Below are positions 46,115 to 55,257 of a stretch of 64,000 nt of DNA, piece by piece (within the stretch, counting starts at the first letter, position 1; each line of letters starts with the position of its first letter). The stretch comes from DTLC01 sp964555645 (GTDB taxonomy: Bacteria > Verrucomicrobiota > Verrucomicrobiia > Limisphaerales > DTLC01), in NCBI GenBank assembly GCA_964555645.1, contig CAZKTA010000005.1:120212-184211 (forward strand), given 5' to 3'. The position numbers and the translations under genes were made by a program. The notes under the pieces were generated by a model. The model made no database searches and was not told where the DNA came from. It saw only the letters and a list, made by a program, of their open reading frames with translations.

Positions 46115-49100
46115 TCAATGTTGCCGAAGCTCGATGGTATAAAACCGCCTGGGCAGTTCTGGACTGACAGGATTAGTGATCCCGAACCCGCCATCGAATA
46201 AAAATTGGTTCGTTAACAGTGGTACCCACTCGGTCAACGGCGTAGCAATGTTTGTCGTTGTCAGCACACGATACATTGCGCCCGCGTTACCACCTGACCC
46301 TGTAAACACCAGATTTGTGCCCTCGATCCAAACGCGCTCGATGCGCGGCGCCGCGACGCTTATCACGCGGATAATGCCAGCTGTGTGTAGCAGATTCGTA
46401 TCCCATGCAAGCCCAGGGCCAAGCCCAGGCAAAACAACGGTTGTGAACGCGCCGGTATAACTAGACGCATCGAACAGCTTGAAACTTGTGCCGGCTTTGA
46501 GCACGTCCGGCCCGGCATTGGTCACCACTAGTACACCGCCGAATGCAAGCGTGCCGGTCACAGCAACTGTATCGTTTGTCATCGGTTCAGTCTGTAGCTC
46601 GAGGAAGTTAGTTGCCCCGGCTAAACATGTGAGGTTGCCGTTTATTGTTAGTCGCCCGATCGCATTGCTGCCTGGCGCTAGCCAAGCCCCAGTTCCAAGC
46701 GTTAGGTTACCGGTGAAAGTTCCATTCCCGCACAATGTTCGATTGTAACCGAGTGCAAACACACCGCTAGTCGTGCCTGTCACGTCAAATCCTGCGCCTG
46801 CAGCTATGTAAATGTTTGTGGAGTAGGGTATTGCGCCTGAGCCGGCCAACGCGATGTTGCCAGACATGACCCGTGTTGCGCCGTTGTACGTGTTCGACCC
46901 GGTCAACGTCAGCATGCCGCTGCCTAGTTTAGTCACACCCCCGTCAGACGCTGACCCAAGGGTCGGATCACGCACTAGCGGTTGCGCAATTGTTATGGAA
47001 AAACCGGCATCATCAATTCGTGCGCCGCCGGACTGTACAAGTGCGGTTTGGTTGGCGAAAGCCGGCAGAAACGAACTGTTGCTTATAGCTGCACGGAGCA
47101 GCCCACCATTAAACCAGATTGCGTTTGTGTAGGTTGAGCGTGTTTTTATGAACCCGCCAACGATGAACGTACCACCATTAAGCCGGATCGTGTTAGTGGC
47201 TGTGCCACGGTTTACGTTGTGCAGATCAAAGCTATTTGTGCCAGTCGAAAGAACCGCATTGTCTTGAATCGTAAGCGTTATATAGCCGCCCTGCCGACCG
47301 CCGCCCATCGAGCACGCGCCTAGTTCCATTACCGCGTTATCTCGCAGGAAAATCCGTGCACTACGGTTCCCGTCTGTGCCGTCGCGCCCGAGCGCAGTAG
47401 CTGATCCAGTAGCGGTTACATATGCGTTAGATGCGAAGTGAACTGTGCCGCGTGGTACGATGAAGTTTCGTGCACCTTGGATCGCCCTACCAGTGAAAAT
47501 AAGTGTGCCCCCGTCACTGCCAGGGCGCCACGACGCACCGCTCCCGAGGAACACAACGTCGCCTGCCCAAACACCTGTGCCACTGTCACAACGCATATTT
47601 AAGTCGGTTGTCGAGCTCGGCAGGGCGAACCCGTTTGTGATGACAACTCCGTCGCCTACGTAAACGCACCCTGTGCCTGCGTTCGTAACATTGCCTGTGC
47701 CTGCTGCGTAGCTATGCGACAGTTGCAAGTTACCTGCAGTAAGATTGATACCGCCGCTAAACGTGTTTGCACCGCTCAAGGTAAGTGTACCGCCCGTGGC
47801 TGTAACTGTCACAACCCCGGAGCCACTTATCCTGCCTGAGTACGTTGTAGCAGCAGCAGGCCTGAACCCGAGCACGCCATTGTTTGTTATGTCGCCGAGC
47901 GGCTGTGTGCCGGCAAATTCAAGTGTGCCAGACTCAACTACAGTCAGGTTTGTATAAGTTTGCGTTCCAGTGAGTGTCAAGGTGCCTTGCGCGCGTTTTA
48001 TTACTGTACCGGAACCGCTAATGCTAGCGTTGACGGTTACGGCAGTTGGATTCGCAAATATAAGCGTGGTGTTGTTTGTTACGTTTCCACCCAGACTGCC
48101 GTTGGCCGAGGCACCGTCGCCGAGCTGCACGACACCGTCGTTAAAAAGTGCACCACTTAACGTGTTGAGCGTATTGACCGTGAGCTTGCCTGAGCCTTCT
48201 TTGATCAGGACCGTTGGACTGACCAAACTCCCAGTGCCACTAAAGGTGTAGTCTTGAGCCGCGCTGACAACTACAGTGCCTGCTGGGATTGTCCCCACCA
48301 GGTTAACCGCTGGGTTCGCTGACCCGGAATCGTCAAATACAACATTGTCAGCCGGGGCGAATGTCGTTGGAACACCGGCATGCGAAAAGTTTGTCGCGCC
48401 GCGCACGTCCCACACATTTGCAACGCCGTCACCGACCCACACCAGATCACGCGGCTGTTGTAGTGTGGTTACAACAATTGCAACACTGTTTGTGTACGCA
48501 GTGCCATCTGAGGCCACTACAGCGAATCTAAACCCGCCCAGGCCGATAAAGTTGGTTGCAGGTGTAAACCTCGCTGTATGACCATTTGAAAGGAGCATCA
48601 CAGACCCATTCGTGGGATTGTCAACGTAGTAAATCGGGGTCGCATTCGTAAAGCCGCTCGTGTAAAGCCAAAGCTCGATGTCCACGGATGTGTTGGTCAC
48701 AGTCAGTGCATGTGGTTCAGCCAGCCAATTCAGGTAATGCTCGATGCGCGCGTACCCATCTGTGCCGATGATCATTGCGTCGTTGGCGTTCGGATTTGCC
48801 CCCGTTGCTACCTCCCAATAATCCGGCATGCCATCTTGGTCTGTGTCCAAAGGCGGCGTGCCACTTGCAAGGTAACCAAAACCGTTGTTAGGCAAACCGG
48901 TTCGCGTCTGGCTCGTAGGCAGTGGATATGGCCCGCTAACACCTACGGTGCGGACCTCGTTCATAATAAGATTATCCATCGCGTCGCGCGGAAACGCACC
49001 TGCAACCGACACAGCCACACGAAATGCATTCCGTGTGTTGTACGTTGGGATTGTCGCAGTTCGGGGTGACCACGGTGAATCCAACAACACAACGCTTTCT

Positions 49101-49993
49101 GGCACTGTGGTTGTACCATCCAACACACCGTTGCGGTTGGCATCACGCAGGTTACCCGCCACGTACATGCTTTGGCGCGAGTTCATCTGGTAAAAGTCGT
49201 TATCTGGATTCGTCGTGGCCGGGCCGGTGATGAAATAATTACTGACAACGTCGTGGTTGAAGTAACCGCTGGTGTCGCCGCAGTCGTAGCCTGCCTGATA
49301 GTTATAGACAACGTTGTTGATGTAGATGGTGTTTATCTTCGAAAGTGGCTGCCGACCATGCGCATTGGCGAACACATTTAAGTACCAGGTCACGTTGCCG
49401 CCTATCCGTTCCATGTGCGCGCCAAATTGCTGGCCGATCGGGTCGGCAATAAATGAACGCATGATTGTCAATTGATTAGCATTGACACCGCCAACATTGT
49501 TCCATTTGCCATACTGGAGTGACACACGATCCAGAATTATGTTTGTGCCGCGCAGGTTCACACAATGCGCACCTGAAGCAGCCCCGCTGCCTGGGCGGAA
49601 CCGCACGTGGCGGATAATGATGTTAGTTGACGCACCGGTGGTAACTTCAGCGCCAATGATTCCGATCCCACCGCCCGGCGCAGTTTGACCGGCAATAGTT
49701 AGATTCCGCGACAGCGCAACTTCCGAGGACAGTGTGATATACCCGCCCACATCGAATATCACAATTCGATTAGGCTGGCTCACCGCGTCCCGAAACGAGC
49801 CGGGGCCGCTGTCGGCCAAGGTCGTTACCCTGTAAACCGAGCCGTAACGCCCGCCTGTTGCATTTGCGCCGAAACCGACTGCACCGGGAAACGCAGGCGC
49901 TTGCGCTTTGCCGGTGTACAAACCACACCCGAGGCAGAAACTCGCCATTAGCACTTTGGCGCACCGATTATATTTGCCTGTTTTCCAGTTCAT
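46115..49993 (-). CDS. PL1-like pectate lyase with autotransporter-type beta-strand repeats
   Basis: Exported 1292-residue protein. Signal segment about 11-31. Residues about 33-400 are a PL1-type parallel beta-helix: APAFPGAVGFGANATGGR, VYRVTTLADSGPGSFRDAV, NLTIAGQTAPGGGIGI, IIIRHVRFRPG and the following strand series, typical of bacterial PL1 pectate lyases of Verrucomicrobia and Bacteroidetes. A calcium/thrombospondin-like DTDQDGMPDYWEVATGANPNAND motif region and a cadherin-like domain (about 430-510) link to PATR repeats (GSGKLTVNTLNTLSG; AQGTLTLTGTQTYTN; TGGTLTLSGANTFSG; GSGMLTLTGSNTYNG). The C-terminus (MYRVLTTTNIATPL...RRFYTIELRQH) is the shared terminal domain. No beta-barrel translocator is present. 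61 bases separate it from the PL11 gene and 55 from the upstream PL1 gene. Confidence 0.92.
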   Translation of the reverse strand: MNWKTGKYNRCAKVLMASFCLGCGLYTGKAQAPAFPGAVGFGANATGGRYGSVYRVTTLADSGPGSFRDAVSQPNRIVIFDVGGYITLSSEVALSRNLTIAGQTAPGGGIGIIGAEVTTGASTNIIIRHVRFRPGSGAASGAHCVNLRGTNIILDRVSLQYGKWNNVGGVNANQLTIMRSFIADPIGQQFGAHMERIGGNVTWYLNVFANAHGRQPLSKINTIYINNVVYNYQAGYDCGDTSGYFNHDVVSNYFITGPATTNPDNDFYQMNSRQSMYVAGNLRDANRNGVLDGTTTVPESVVLLDSPWSPRTATIPTYNTRNAFRVAVSVAGAFPRDAMDNLIMNEVRTVGVSGPYPLPTSQTRTGLPNNGFGYLASGTPPLDTDQDGMPDYWEVATGANPNANDAMIIGTDGYARIEHYLNWLAEPHALTVTNTSVDIELWLYTSGFTNATPIYYVDNPTNGSVMLLSNGHTARFTPATNFIGLGGFRFAVVASDGTAYTNSVAIVVTTLQQPRDLVWVGDGVANVWDVRGATNFSHAGVPTTFAPADNVVFDDSGSANPAVNLVGTIPAGTVVVSAAQDYTFSGTGSLVSPTVLIKEGSGKLTVNTLNTLSGALFNDGVVQLGDGASANGSLGGNVTNNTTLIFANPTAVTVNASISGSGTVIKRAQGTLTLTGTQTYTNLTVVESGTLEFAGTQPLGDITNNGVLGFRPAAATTYSGRISGSGVVTVTATGGTLTLSGANTFSGGINLTAGNLQLSHSYAAGTGNVTNAGTGCVYVGDGVVITNGFALPSSTTDLNMRCDSGTGVWAGDVVFLGSGASWRPGSDGGTLIFTGRAIQGARNFIVPRGTVHFASNAYVTATGSATALGRDGTDGNRSARIFLRDNAVMELGACSMGGGRQGGYITLTIQDNAVLSTGTNSFDLHNVNRGTATNTIRLNGGTFIVGGFIKTRSTYTNAIWFNGGLLRAAISNSSFLPAFANQTALVQSGGARIDDAGFSITIAQPLVRDPTLGSASDGGVTKLGSGMLTLTGSNTYNGATRVMSGNIALAGSGAIPYSTNIYIAAGAGFDVTGTTSGVFALGYNRTLCGNGTFTGNLTLGTGAWLAPGSNAIGRLTINGNLTCLAGATNFLELQTEPMTNDTVAVTGTLAFGGVLVVTNAGPDVLKAGTSFKLFDASSYTGAFTTVVLPGLGPGLAWDTNLLHTAGIIRVISVAAPRIERVWIEGTNLVFTGSGGNAGAMYRVLTTTNIATPLTEWVPLLTNQFLFDGGFGITNPVSPELPRRFYTIELRQH

Positions 49994-50048
49994 CTAATCG
50001 CTGTATCCGCATCGTTAGTCTCAGGTCGTGTTTGATGATTCCTCTTGC

Positions 50049-52478
50049 CTACGGGCTGAGCACAACCCGATAGAACCGTTGAGTGTAGTTTGTTGCCTGC
50101 GGGTCGCGCCACACGAAAGGAAGGGCGGGCGGGTTGGTCACCCATAGTTCGACCCAATCCACAAGGTTCGTCGAGCCTTGGATGATGTAGTCAGGGCCCA
50201 GATCACCGTCTATTCGAATTGCAAAGCCGGTTTGTGTCGGCGCATCGGCCTGCAAAGTTGGCCTTGCCGGCGGTAACACAGCCACACTAAACGTTTGGGT
50301 CGCGCTTAAGTTCGGTACGCCATTGTCTGTGACCACAACGCTGATCTGGTTTGTAGTACCGGCTTGTGCAATTAGCGGACGCCAACTGAAAAGACCAGAC
50401 TCAGCGTGTATGCTTGCGCCCACAGGTGCGGTCAGCAACGCAAACGTGAGCTGCTGCGGCGGTTTATCTGTGTCAGTGGCAGTACACACAAAGTTGATCG
50501 GTGTGCCTGCGATAACGGCAAAATCTGGTATCGGCTCGAGCACAGGGGGCGTATTGCTCAAGACAACCAGCATCGCCACTGCGCTTGTAATCGCGCCGTA
50601 GTAATTTGACACTACAACGTTGTATTGACCTGCGTCAGCTGCAGTCAGGTTGCTCAATACAAGTGTGGGCGTTCTAGCACCATACACACGTGCGCTGTCG
50701 GTAAGGTTAACTCCATTGCGACGCCATTGGTAACTTAGCCGACCGCCATTTGCCCCTACTTCAAACATAGCCGTTTGGCCGACATAGTTCGTTCTGTTGG
50801 CGGGTTGTGAAACAATTGCAGCCGGTACATTACTTACCAGCACAACAACCGCTACAGGACCAAATCCACCCCGTTCCACGAGGTTTGTCGCGCTAAAGGT
50901 GAATCCTACCAGACCAACAAAGTTTGTCGGGGCCAAATACCGCGCTGTGTACCCGTCGCCAAGAAGTGTAACCGTTCCGTTTGTGGTTGCCAACGCACTA
51001 AACACAAGGTTTGGATTGTCCCCCGTCAACGCGCGCAGATTAACATCAACAGCCTGATTACACGCCGTTACTGCGTGCGGTTCAGCTAGCCAATTTATAT
51101 ACCACTCAAGGTCGGTGTACCCGTCGGCGTTCGTCCGGTTGTTATTGGCCAAGATCGGGTCCCAGCCCACGGCAATCTCCCAGTAGTCGGGAATACCGTC
51201 GTTGTCGGTGTCAGTCGGCGGTGTAGTCGAGTTCAACACCGGCCAGCCGCGCACGAATATGTAGTTGGTCCCGTTGATTACGTTCGTTACATAATCGGTC
51301 GGCTGATCGCTCGGCCCGACTGCATCCACTATCAAACCTGTTTGCATCCGCACAGTTCGGATTAGTCGGCGGTCAACTTCATCGCGCACTCGTGACGCAC
51401 CAGCAAAAGCCAAAACTCGCTGATATGCATCCGCTGCCGAATCCGTGGCTACTTCTGGCAACGGATACCGTTGGGTTGCAGGTGTATATGGGAACCCGCT
51501 GAACATGCCCCAGCCGGTATTTGTGCCGTCGAGCAAGCCGTTTCTGTTGGGGTCAATCATATTGCCGGCCTGGTAAATCACTGTGTTAGTCGTGCCGCTG
51601 GCGAAGGCTGTGTTCGGCGTTTTCGTGCTCGGTCCTGCAACAAGATAATTGCCCACATAGTTAAGGTAATTTGTGAACCCGCCCGGATTGTCTGCTGTGT
51701 CATTTGCCGAGTAGCCGGCCAGATCGCCCCAGTTGTAAATCACATTGTTGACGAAATCCAATTTGATCCTGTCACCCAGCCGTGGGTTCCGACTTTTATG
51801 ATGCTGGTAGAGGTTGTGATGAAACGTTAATGCACCTGCGCCGTATCGTAGGAGCGAGCCGTAGCCGTGGGCTCCTTTCTGATGCTGCGAATTGTTCAGG
51901 CTCTCCGAGATCATGCACCATTGCACTGTCACATTGGTCGAGTATGTGACAGACAAACATTCGTCCACACTCCATGAACATGACACACGGTCCAAAATCA
52001 CGTTTGTGCTTTGGTACACCCACACAGCGTCGCCTTCGAAGGTGGGATCAACATCACCGGGCCTGACGCGAATATGGCGGACTATCACGTTGCGCGCACC
52101 GGACAACCTTAGCATCCGACGCTTAAGCGTAATGCCGTCGCCAGGTGCAGTCTGCCCTGCTATGGTGATGTTTGGCCTGCTGATTGTGAGGTCACTCGCA
52201 AGCTCGATTGTGCCAGATACCTTGAACAGTATCGTGCGGCCTGAGCTTGGCGCAGTTAAAATCCCGTTGCGAAGCGACCCGGCACCGCTGTCGTTAAGGT
52301 TTGTCACGTAGTAAACGTCGCCCCCGCGCCCACCTGAAGCAAACCGGCCGGAACCTTCAGCCCCTGGGAAAGCAAGCGTTTGCGCAAGCACATCGCTCGG
52401 CTGGCCTGCTACAACTAGTAAAACTAAAGCCAGACCTCCTTGGGCTGCCCTTTGTACACGAACCAACAACTTTTTCAT
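50049..52478 (-). CDS. PL1-like pectate lyase with Ig-like domains
   Basis: Exported 809-residue protein, paralogue of the downstream PL1 gene in its catalytic part. The ATG at 52478 gives MKKLLVRVQRAAQGGLALVLLV, a signal peptide; an upstream ATG at 52511 only adds eleven residues. The beta-helix (about 32-385) shows LAFPGAEGSGRFASGGRGGDVY, NLNDSGAGSLRNGI, NITIAGQTAPGDGITL, VIVRHIRVRPGD and HHKSRNPRLGD. DTDNDGIPDYWEIAVGWDP and the INWLAEPHAV segment repeat the layout of the other PL1 protein. Residues about 570-720 hold an Ig-like domain (QPANRTNYVGQTAMFEV...AGQYNVVVSNYYG) and a cadherin/putative-Ig domain, in place of the PATR repeats. The last 60 residues (YIIQGSTNLVDW...QRFYRVVLSP) match the shared terminal domain. 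It cleaves de-esterified homogalacturonan by beta-elimination. Confidence 0.93.
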   Translation of the reverse strand: MKKLLVRVQRAAQGGLALVLLVVAGQPSDVLAQTLAFPGAEGSGRFASGGRGGDVYYVTNLNDSGAGSLRNGILTAPSSGRTILFKVSGTIELASDLTISRPNITIAGQTAPGDGITLKRRMLRLSGARNVIVRHIRVRPGDVDPTFEGDAVWVYQSTNVILDRVSCSWSVDECLSVTYSTNVTVQWCMISESLNNSQHQKGAHGYGSLLRYGAGALTFHHNLYQHHKSRNPRLGDRIKLDFVNNVIYNWGDLAGYSANDTADNPGGFTNYLNYVGNYLVAGPSTKTPNTAFASGTTNTVIYQAGNMIDPNRNGLLDGTNTGWGMFSGFPYTPATQRYPLPEVATDSAADAYQRVLAFAGASRVRDEVDRRLIRTVRMQTGLIVDAVGPSDQPTDYVTNVINGTNYIFVRGWPVLNSTTPPTDTDNDGIPDYWEIAVGWDPILANNNRTNADGYTDLEWYINWLAEPHAVTACNQAVDVNLRALTGDNPNLVFSALATTNGTVTLLGDGYTARYLAPTNFVGLVGFTFSATNLVERGGFGPVAVVVLVSNVPAAIVSQPANRTNYVGQTAMFEVGANGGRLSYQWRRNGVNLTDSARVYGARTPTLVLSNLTAADAGQYNVVVSNYYGAITSAVAMLVVLSNTPPVLEPIPDFAVIAGTPINFVCTATDTDKPPQQLTFALLTAPVGASIHAESGLFSWRPLIAQAGTTNQISVVVTDNGVPNLSATQTFSVAVLPPARPTLQADAPTQTGFAIRIDGDLGPDYIIQGSTNLVDWVELWVTNPPALPFVWRDPQATNYTQRFYRVVLSP

Positions 52479-52501
52479 CGCAAAACGACGTAAACCTGCG
52501 C

Positions 52502-52530
52502 CTCTAAACAAAACTAAGACACCATGTCAA
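52502..52530 (-). promoter_or_regulatory. Possible internal promoter before the pectate lyase genes
   Basis: On the minus strand a perfect TTGACA (52530-52525) is followed after 17 bases by the weak TTAGAG (52507-52502), 24 bases before the start codon at 52478. A 7-bp inverted repeat ACAAGCT/AGCTTGT (52576-52597) lies just upstream and could be an operator. The -10 box is poor, so this is tentative. Confidence 0.28.
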
Positions 52531-52637
52531 AACTGTCCACTTAAAGCTGTGGTCCGCCTAAACGCCAGAGCCGCGACAAGCTGTTCCAAGAGCTTGTGCT
52601 TGTTTTCTGCATTACTTCGAACCGTCAAAACAGCTAG

Positions 52638-54950
52638 TTACATCCTTTGGTTGAGCCCAGGCTCGTTTGTGACGAGCAACCCGGCTGAAAATTTCCACAC
52701 ACCAATTTCCCTACCCATTGGATCCCAACGTCGTGCCAATCCGTCGCAACTAAAGTTCCGCCAGGCCGATTCCGCTTTCTTTACGCCATTCGGCCAGAAC
52801 TGACGCCATACGCTTAACCCAGTTGGGGCATGATGCCATTCCCATAGTTTCACGCCGGTGCGCTCCCAAAATGTCTCGCGCCCGATCTTCCGGCCGAGCT
52901 TGTACGTGGCTTCCCACTGTTTCTTGCCGTCCGGGTACCAGACTGTCTGTCTGCCGTGCAACAGCCACCGGCCGTCATCGGCCAGACCGCCCCGCCACAC
53001 CGCGCGTAGGCCGCCTGTTGCAAACCGCTCCTGGATTGTTTCGAGTCGTGAAACTTTTGTGGCTTTAGACTGTAATAGCTCTGCGTCCGAGCTGTGCGTT
53101 GGCGTATCAGACATTACCCATGCCTCGTTAAACTCAAAGTGCAAACACGGGTGATTCATCGATGTCACAAGATGAATCATACCGTTTGGCGCCTGACACA
53201 CAGCAGCGTAGCCAAGAGTGCTTTCGCCACCCCGGCGCGCTGGGTTTTCGTGTGGCTGCGCCCCGGGCAACGGTTTGATTCGCCATGTTTTACCATCGTC
53301 CTCAGAGAGCGCAACAAAGCTTCCGCGGTTTGTCATGCCCGCAGGCTGTCTGCCTCGGATGTCTTGGAAATCGCCTACGAATAAAAGCCTGCCACTGGCT
53401 AGCCTGCGCAGCCCCGGCCGTTGATTCGTGCCCTTGGCGGGGAAAATTGATTTACTTTTTTCCCACGTACGGCCTCCATCATGAGAAATCGCCTGTGGCA
53501 TGAACCCGTCAATGTTACTGTCTTTTCCCCCAAGCCCGAGGATTGAGCTATCGCTCAGTGGCGCATACACGGTGTGTCTGCCTGCGCTACGGCCGCCTGT
53601 GTCATACCACGTGGCGCAGTTGTCGTCGCTCGCCCACAAAACCGACGTTGGCCCCTTGGCGTCGCTGGCCACAAAAATCGTGCCGCGTGCATTGCGGAAA
53701 GCGGTGTTAATTGGTTGTCTATCGTGCGGTCCAACTGGCCCGGTAAACCGTGGGAACCGCACCTCGCTCCACGTCGCACCGTTATCTTGCGATTCGGTCC
53801 ACTGAAACGGAAATGCACTGGTCAGCTCTGGACAACCCCAAAACAAGCGCACCGTTCCACCATCTGTAAACAGCAACGGTGCGTGATCGTTTGCACCAGC
53901 AAAATCAATCAGCAGACTTGGAAAATCCCATTCATCAGCACCAAAACGTAGGCGACTCGAAATCAGCGACACTTCAGATTCGTATTCAGTGTACGAGGTG
54001 TAAATGGCAAGTAACACATCACCATTCGGGCATACGGTAAGGGCAGGACTGTGATTATGCCCACGAAACAGGGTAGGGAACCCGGCAGCATCTATCGCGG
54101 CGCGGCTCGAGTTATCTGGCGGAATAGGCAACAAGTAACGCTTACGAAAGTACGGTTTGTCCGACGCCGGCCCGACACGCACGCGCGAAGTCTCCTGCCT
54201 GACGCATTGTGTGACGAAGTTCAGCTCCGCAGGTAACGGTTTTGTAGAATAAAACGGCGCCTGCACAACTCTGAAACCGATGTGGTGCTTGCCAAACGCA
54301 TCGGTTGCATGACTTGGAAAACCAAATCTTGGTGCGATGCTCGAGCGATGCGTTATATGCCTGTAATCGGCCGGCGTGCTGCGTTTAGTTGTATCATCAA
54401 GCCTGCCGCCGCGCACCACGCGAGCGAAACCGGTAGCGCGCCCGACCGGGTTTGTCTTTGGCTCATGCGTGTATGGCCCGTGCCAGTCGTAACACCACTC
54501 GAGCGGGTCGGTTAGCATCCCTTCCAAACCTAATTTCGCGGCCTGCCGACCCGCATATTCCCATTCAGCTTCGGTGGGCAACCTGTAACACAACCCTTCG
54601 CGCTGGGACAACCAATCGCAAAACGCCACCGCATCGTGCCAGCTCATGCCTGCTGCAGCAGGCACCAAATTCGTATTGCCTTCGAATTCGGGCCGGAACA
54701 ACCGAAATTGCTCCAGCGTCACTTCAGTTACGCTGATCCAAAACGGCTGGGTCAATGTGACCTCATGCGCCGGCAGTTCATCGAAACATTTGTCGCGGTC
54801 CACACTGGGATCGCTATTGCCCATGCAAAACGTACCAGGTGACACCTGGACAAACACTATACCAATCGAGTTTGTAAACTTTGCGGGGCTACCAGCACAC
54901 GCCGCGTAAGTGAATAAGTTTGCGCACAACAACAAAAATAACGGTTTCAC
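52638..54950 (-). CDS. SUMF1-sialidase-like-MORN fusion, exported
   Basis: Exported 770-residue protein, first gene of the pectin locus. GTG 54950 gives the signal peptide MKPLFLLLCANLFTYAACAG; ATG 55046 is open in frame but begins 9 bases after a tRNA. Residues about 20-245 (IGIVFVQVSPGTFCMGNSD, YRLPTEAEWEYAGRQ, HHIGFRVVQ) are a SUMF1/formylglycine-generating-enzyme fold; the copper cysteines of true FGE are not evident, so sulfatase activation is unlikely to be its role. About 270-650 is a sialidase/neuraminidase-like propeller with Asp-box-like strands (SQDNGATWSEV, SHDGGRTWEKS, SEDDGKTWRIK). About 670-760 has MORN-variant repeats (LLHGRQTVWYPDGKKQWEA, SVWRQFWPNGVKKAESAW). It may be a glycan-binding or hydrolytic enzyme for pectin side chains; no precise activity is claimed. 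Confidence 0.78.
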   Translation of the reverse strand: MKPLFLLLCANLFTYAACAGSPAKFTNSIGIVFVQVSPGTFCMGNSDPSVDRDKCFDELPAHEVTLTQPFWISVTEVTLEQFRLFRPEFEGNTNLVPAAAGMSWHDAVAFCDWLSQREGLCYRLPTEAEWEYAGRQAAKLGLEGMLTDPLEWCYDWHGPYTHEPKTNPVGRATGFARVVRGGRLDDTTKRSTPADYRHITHRSSIAPRFGFPSHATDAFGKHHIGFRVVQAPFYSTKPLPAELNFVTQCVRQETSRVRVGPASDKPYFRKRYLLPIPPDNSSRAAIDAAGFPTLFRGHNHSPALTVCPNGDVLLAIYTSYTEYESEVSLISSRLRFGADEWDFPSLLIDFAGANDHAPLLFTDGGTVRLFWGCPELTSAFPFQWTESQDNGATWSEVRFPRFTGPVGPHDRQPINTAFRNARGTIFVASDAKGPTSVLWASDDNCATWYDTGGRSAGRHTVYAPLSDSSILGLGGKDSNIDGFMPQAISHDGGRTWEKSKSIFPAKGTNQRPGLRRLASGRLLFVGDFQDIRGRQPAGMTNRGSFVALSEDDGKTWRIKPLPGAQPHENPARRGGESTLGYAAVCQAPNGMIHLVTSMNHPCLHFEFNEAWVMSDTPTHSSDAELLQSKATKVSRLETIQERFATGGLRAVWRGGLADDGRWLLHGRQTVWYPDGKKQWEATYKLGRKIGRETFWERTGVKLWEWHHAPTGLSVWRQFWPNGVKKAESAWRNFSCDGLARRWDPMGREIGVWKFSAGLLVTNEPGLNQRM

Positions 54951-55055
54951 AGCGTTGGGTTGGACGTTTTTGGAAAAAACACGCCGCCGCAAAGCAGCGG
55001 ATGCAGCGTTACAGTATGATTTCACCACCACACACAAACGTCTCATTGCAAAATA

Positions 55056-55133
<78 letters not shown>

Positions 55134-55163
55134 ACCCATATGCCAATCGGCCAGACAGAAAAC

Positions 55164-55191
55164 ATCATACCGTGCGTAGGGCGGTTTTCAA
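55164..55191 (-). promoter_or_regulatory. Promoter of tRNA-Pro
   Basis: TTGAAA (55191-55186), 16-base spacer, TATGAT (55169-55164), placing a start about 30 bases before the tRNA 5' end. Both boxes match the sigma-70 consensus at five of six bases, the best promoter seen in the window. Read-through could also transcribe the pectin locus. Confidence 0.6.
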
Positions 55192-55257
55192 CACTAAGAT
55201 TTGCCTCAGCAATGCAATTTATACGTTCGTGACACTGGCCGGCGATTTATCAACTGG

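Noticed and set aside
41485..49993. PATR repeats read as a classical autotransporter
   Set aside because: No C-terminal beta-barrel domain is present in either protein, so type V secretion is not supported.
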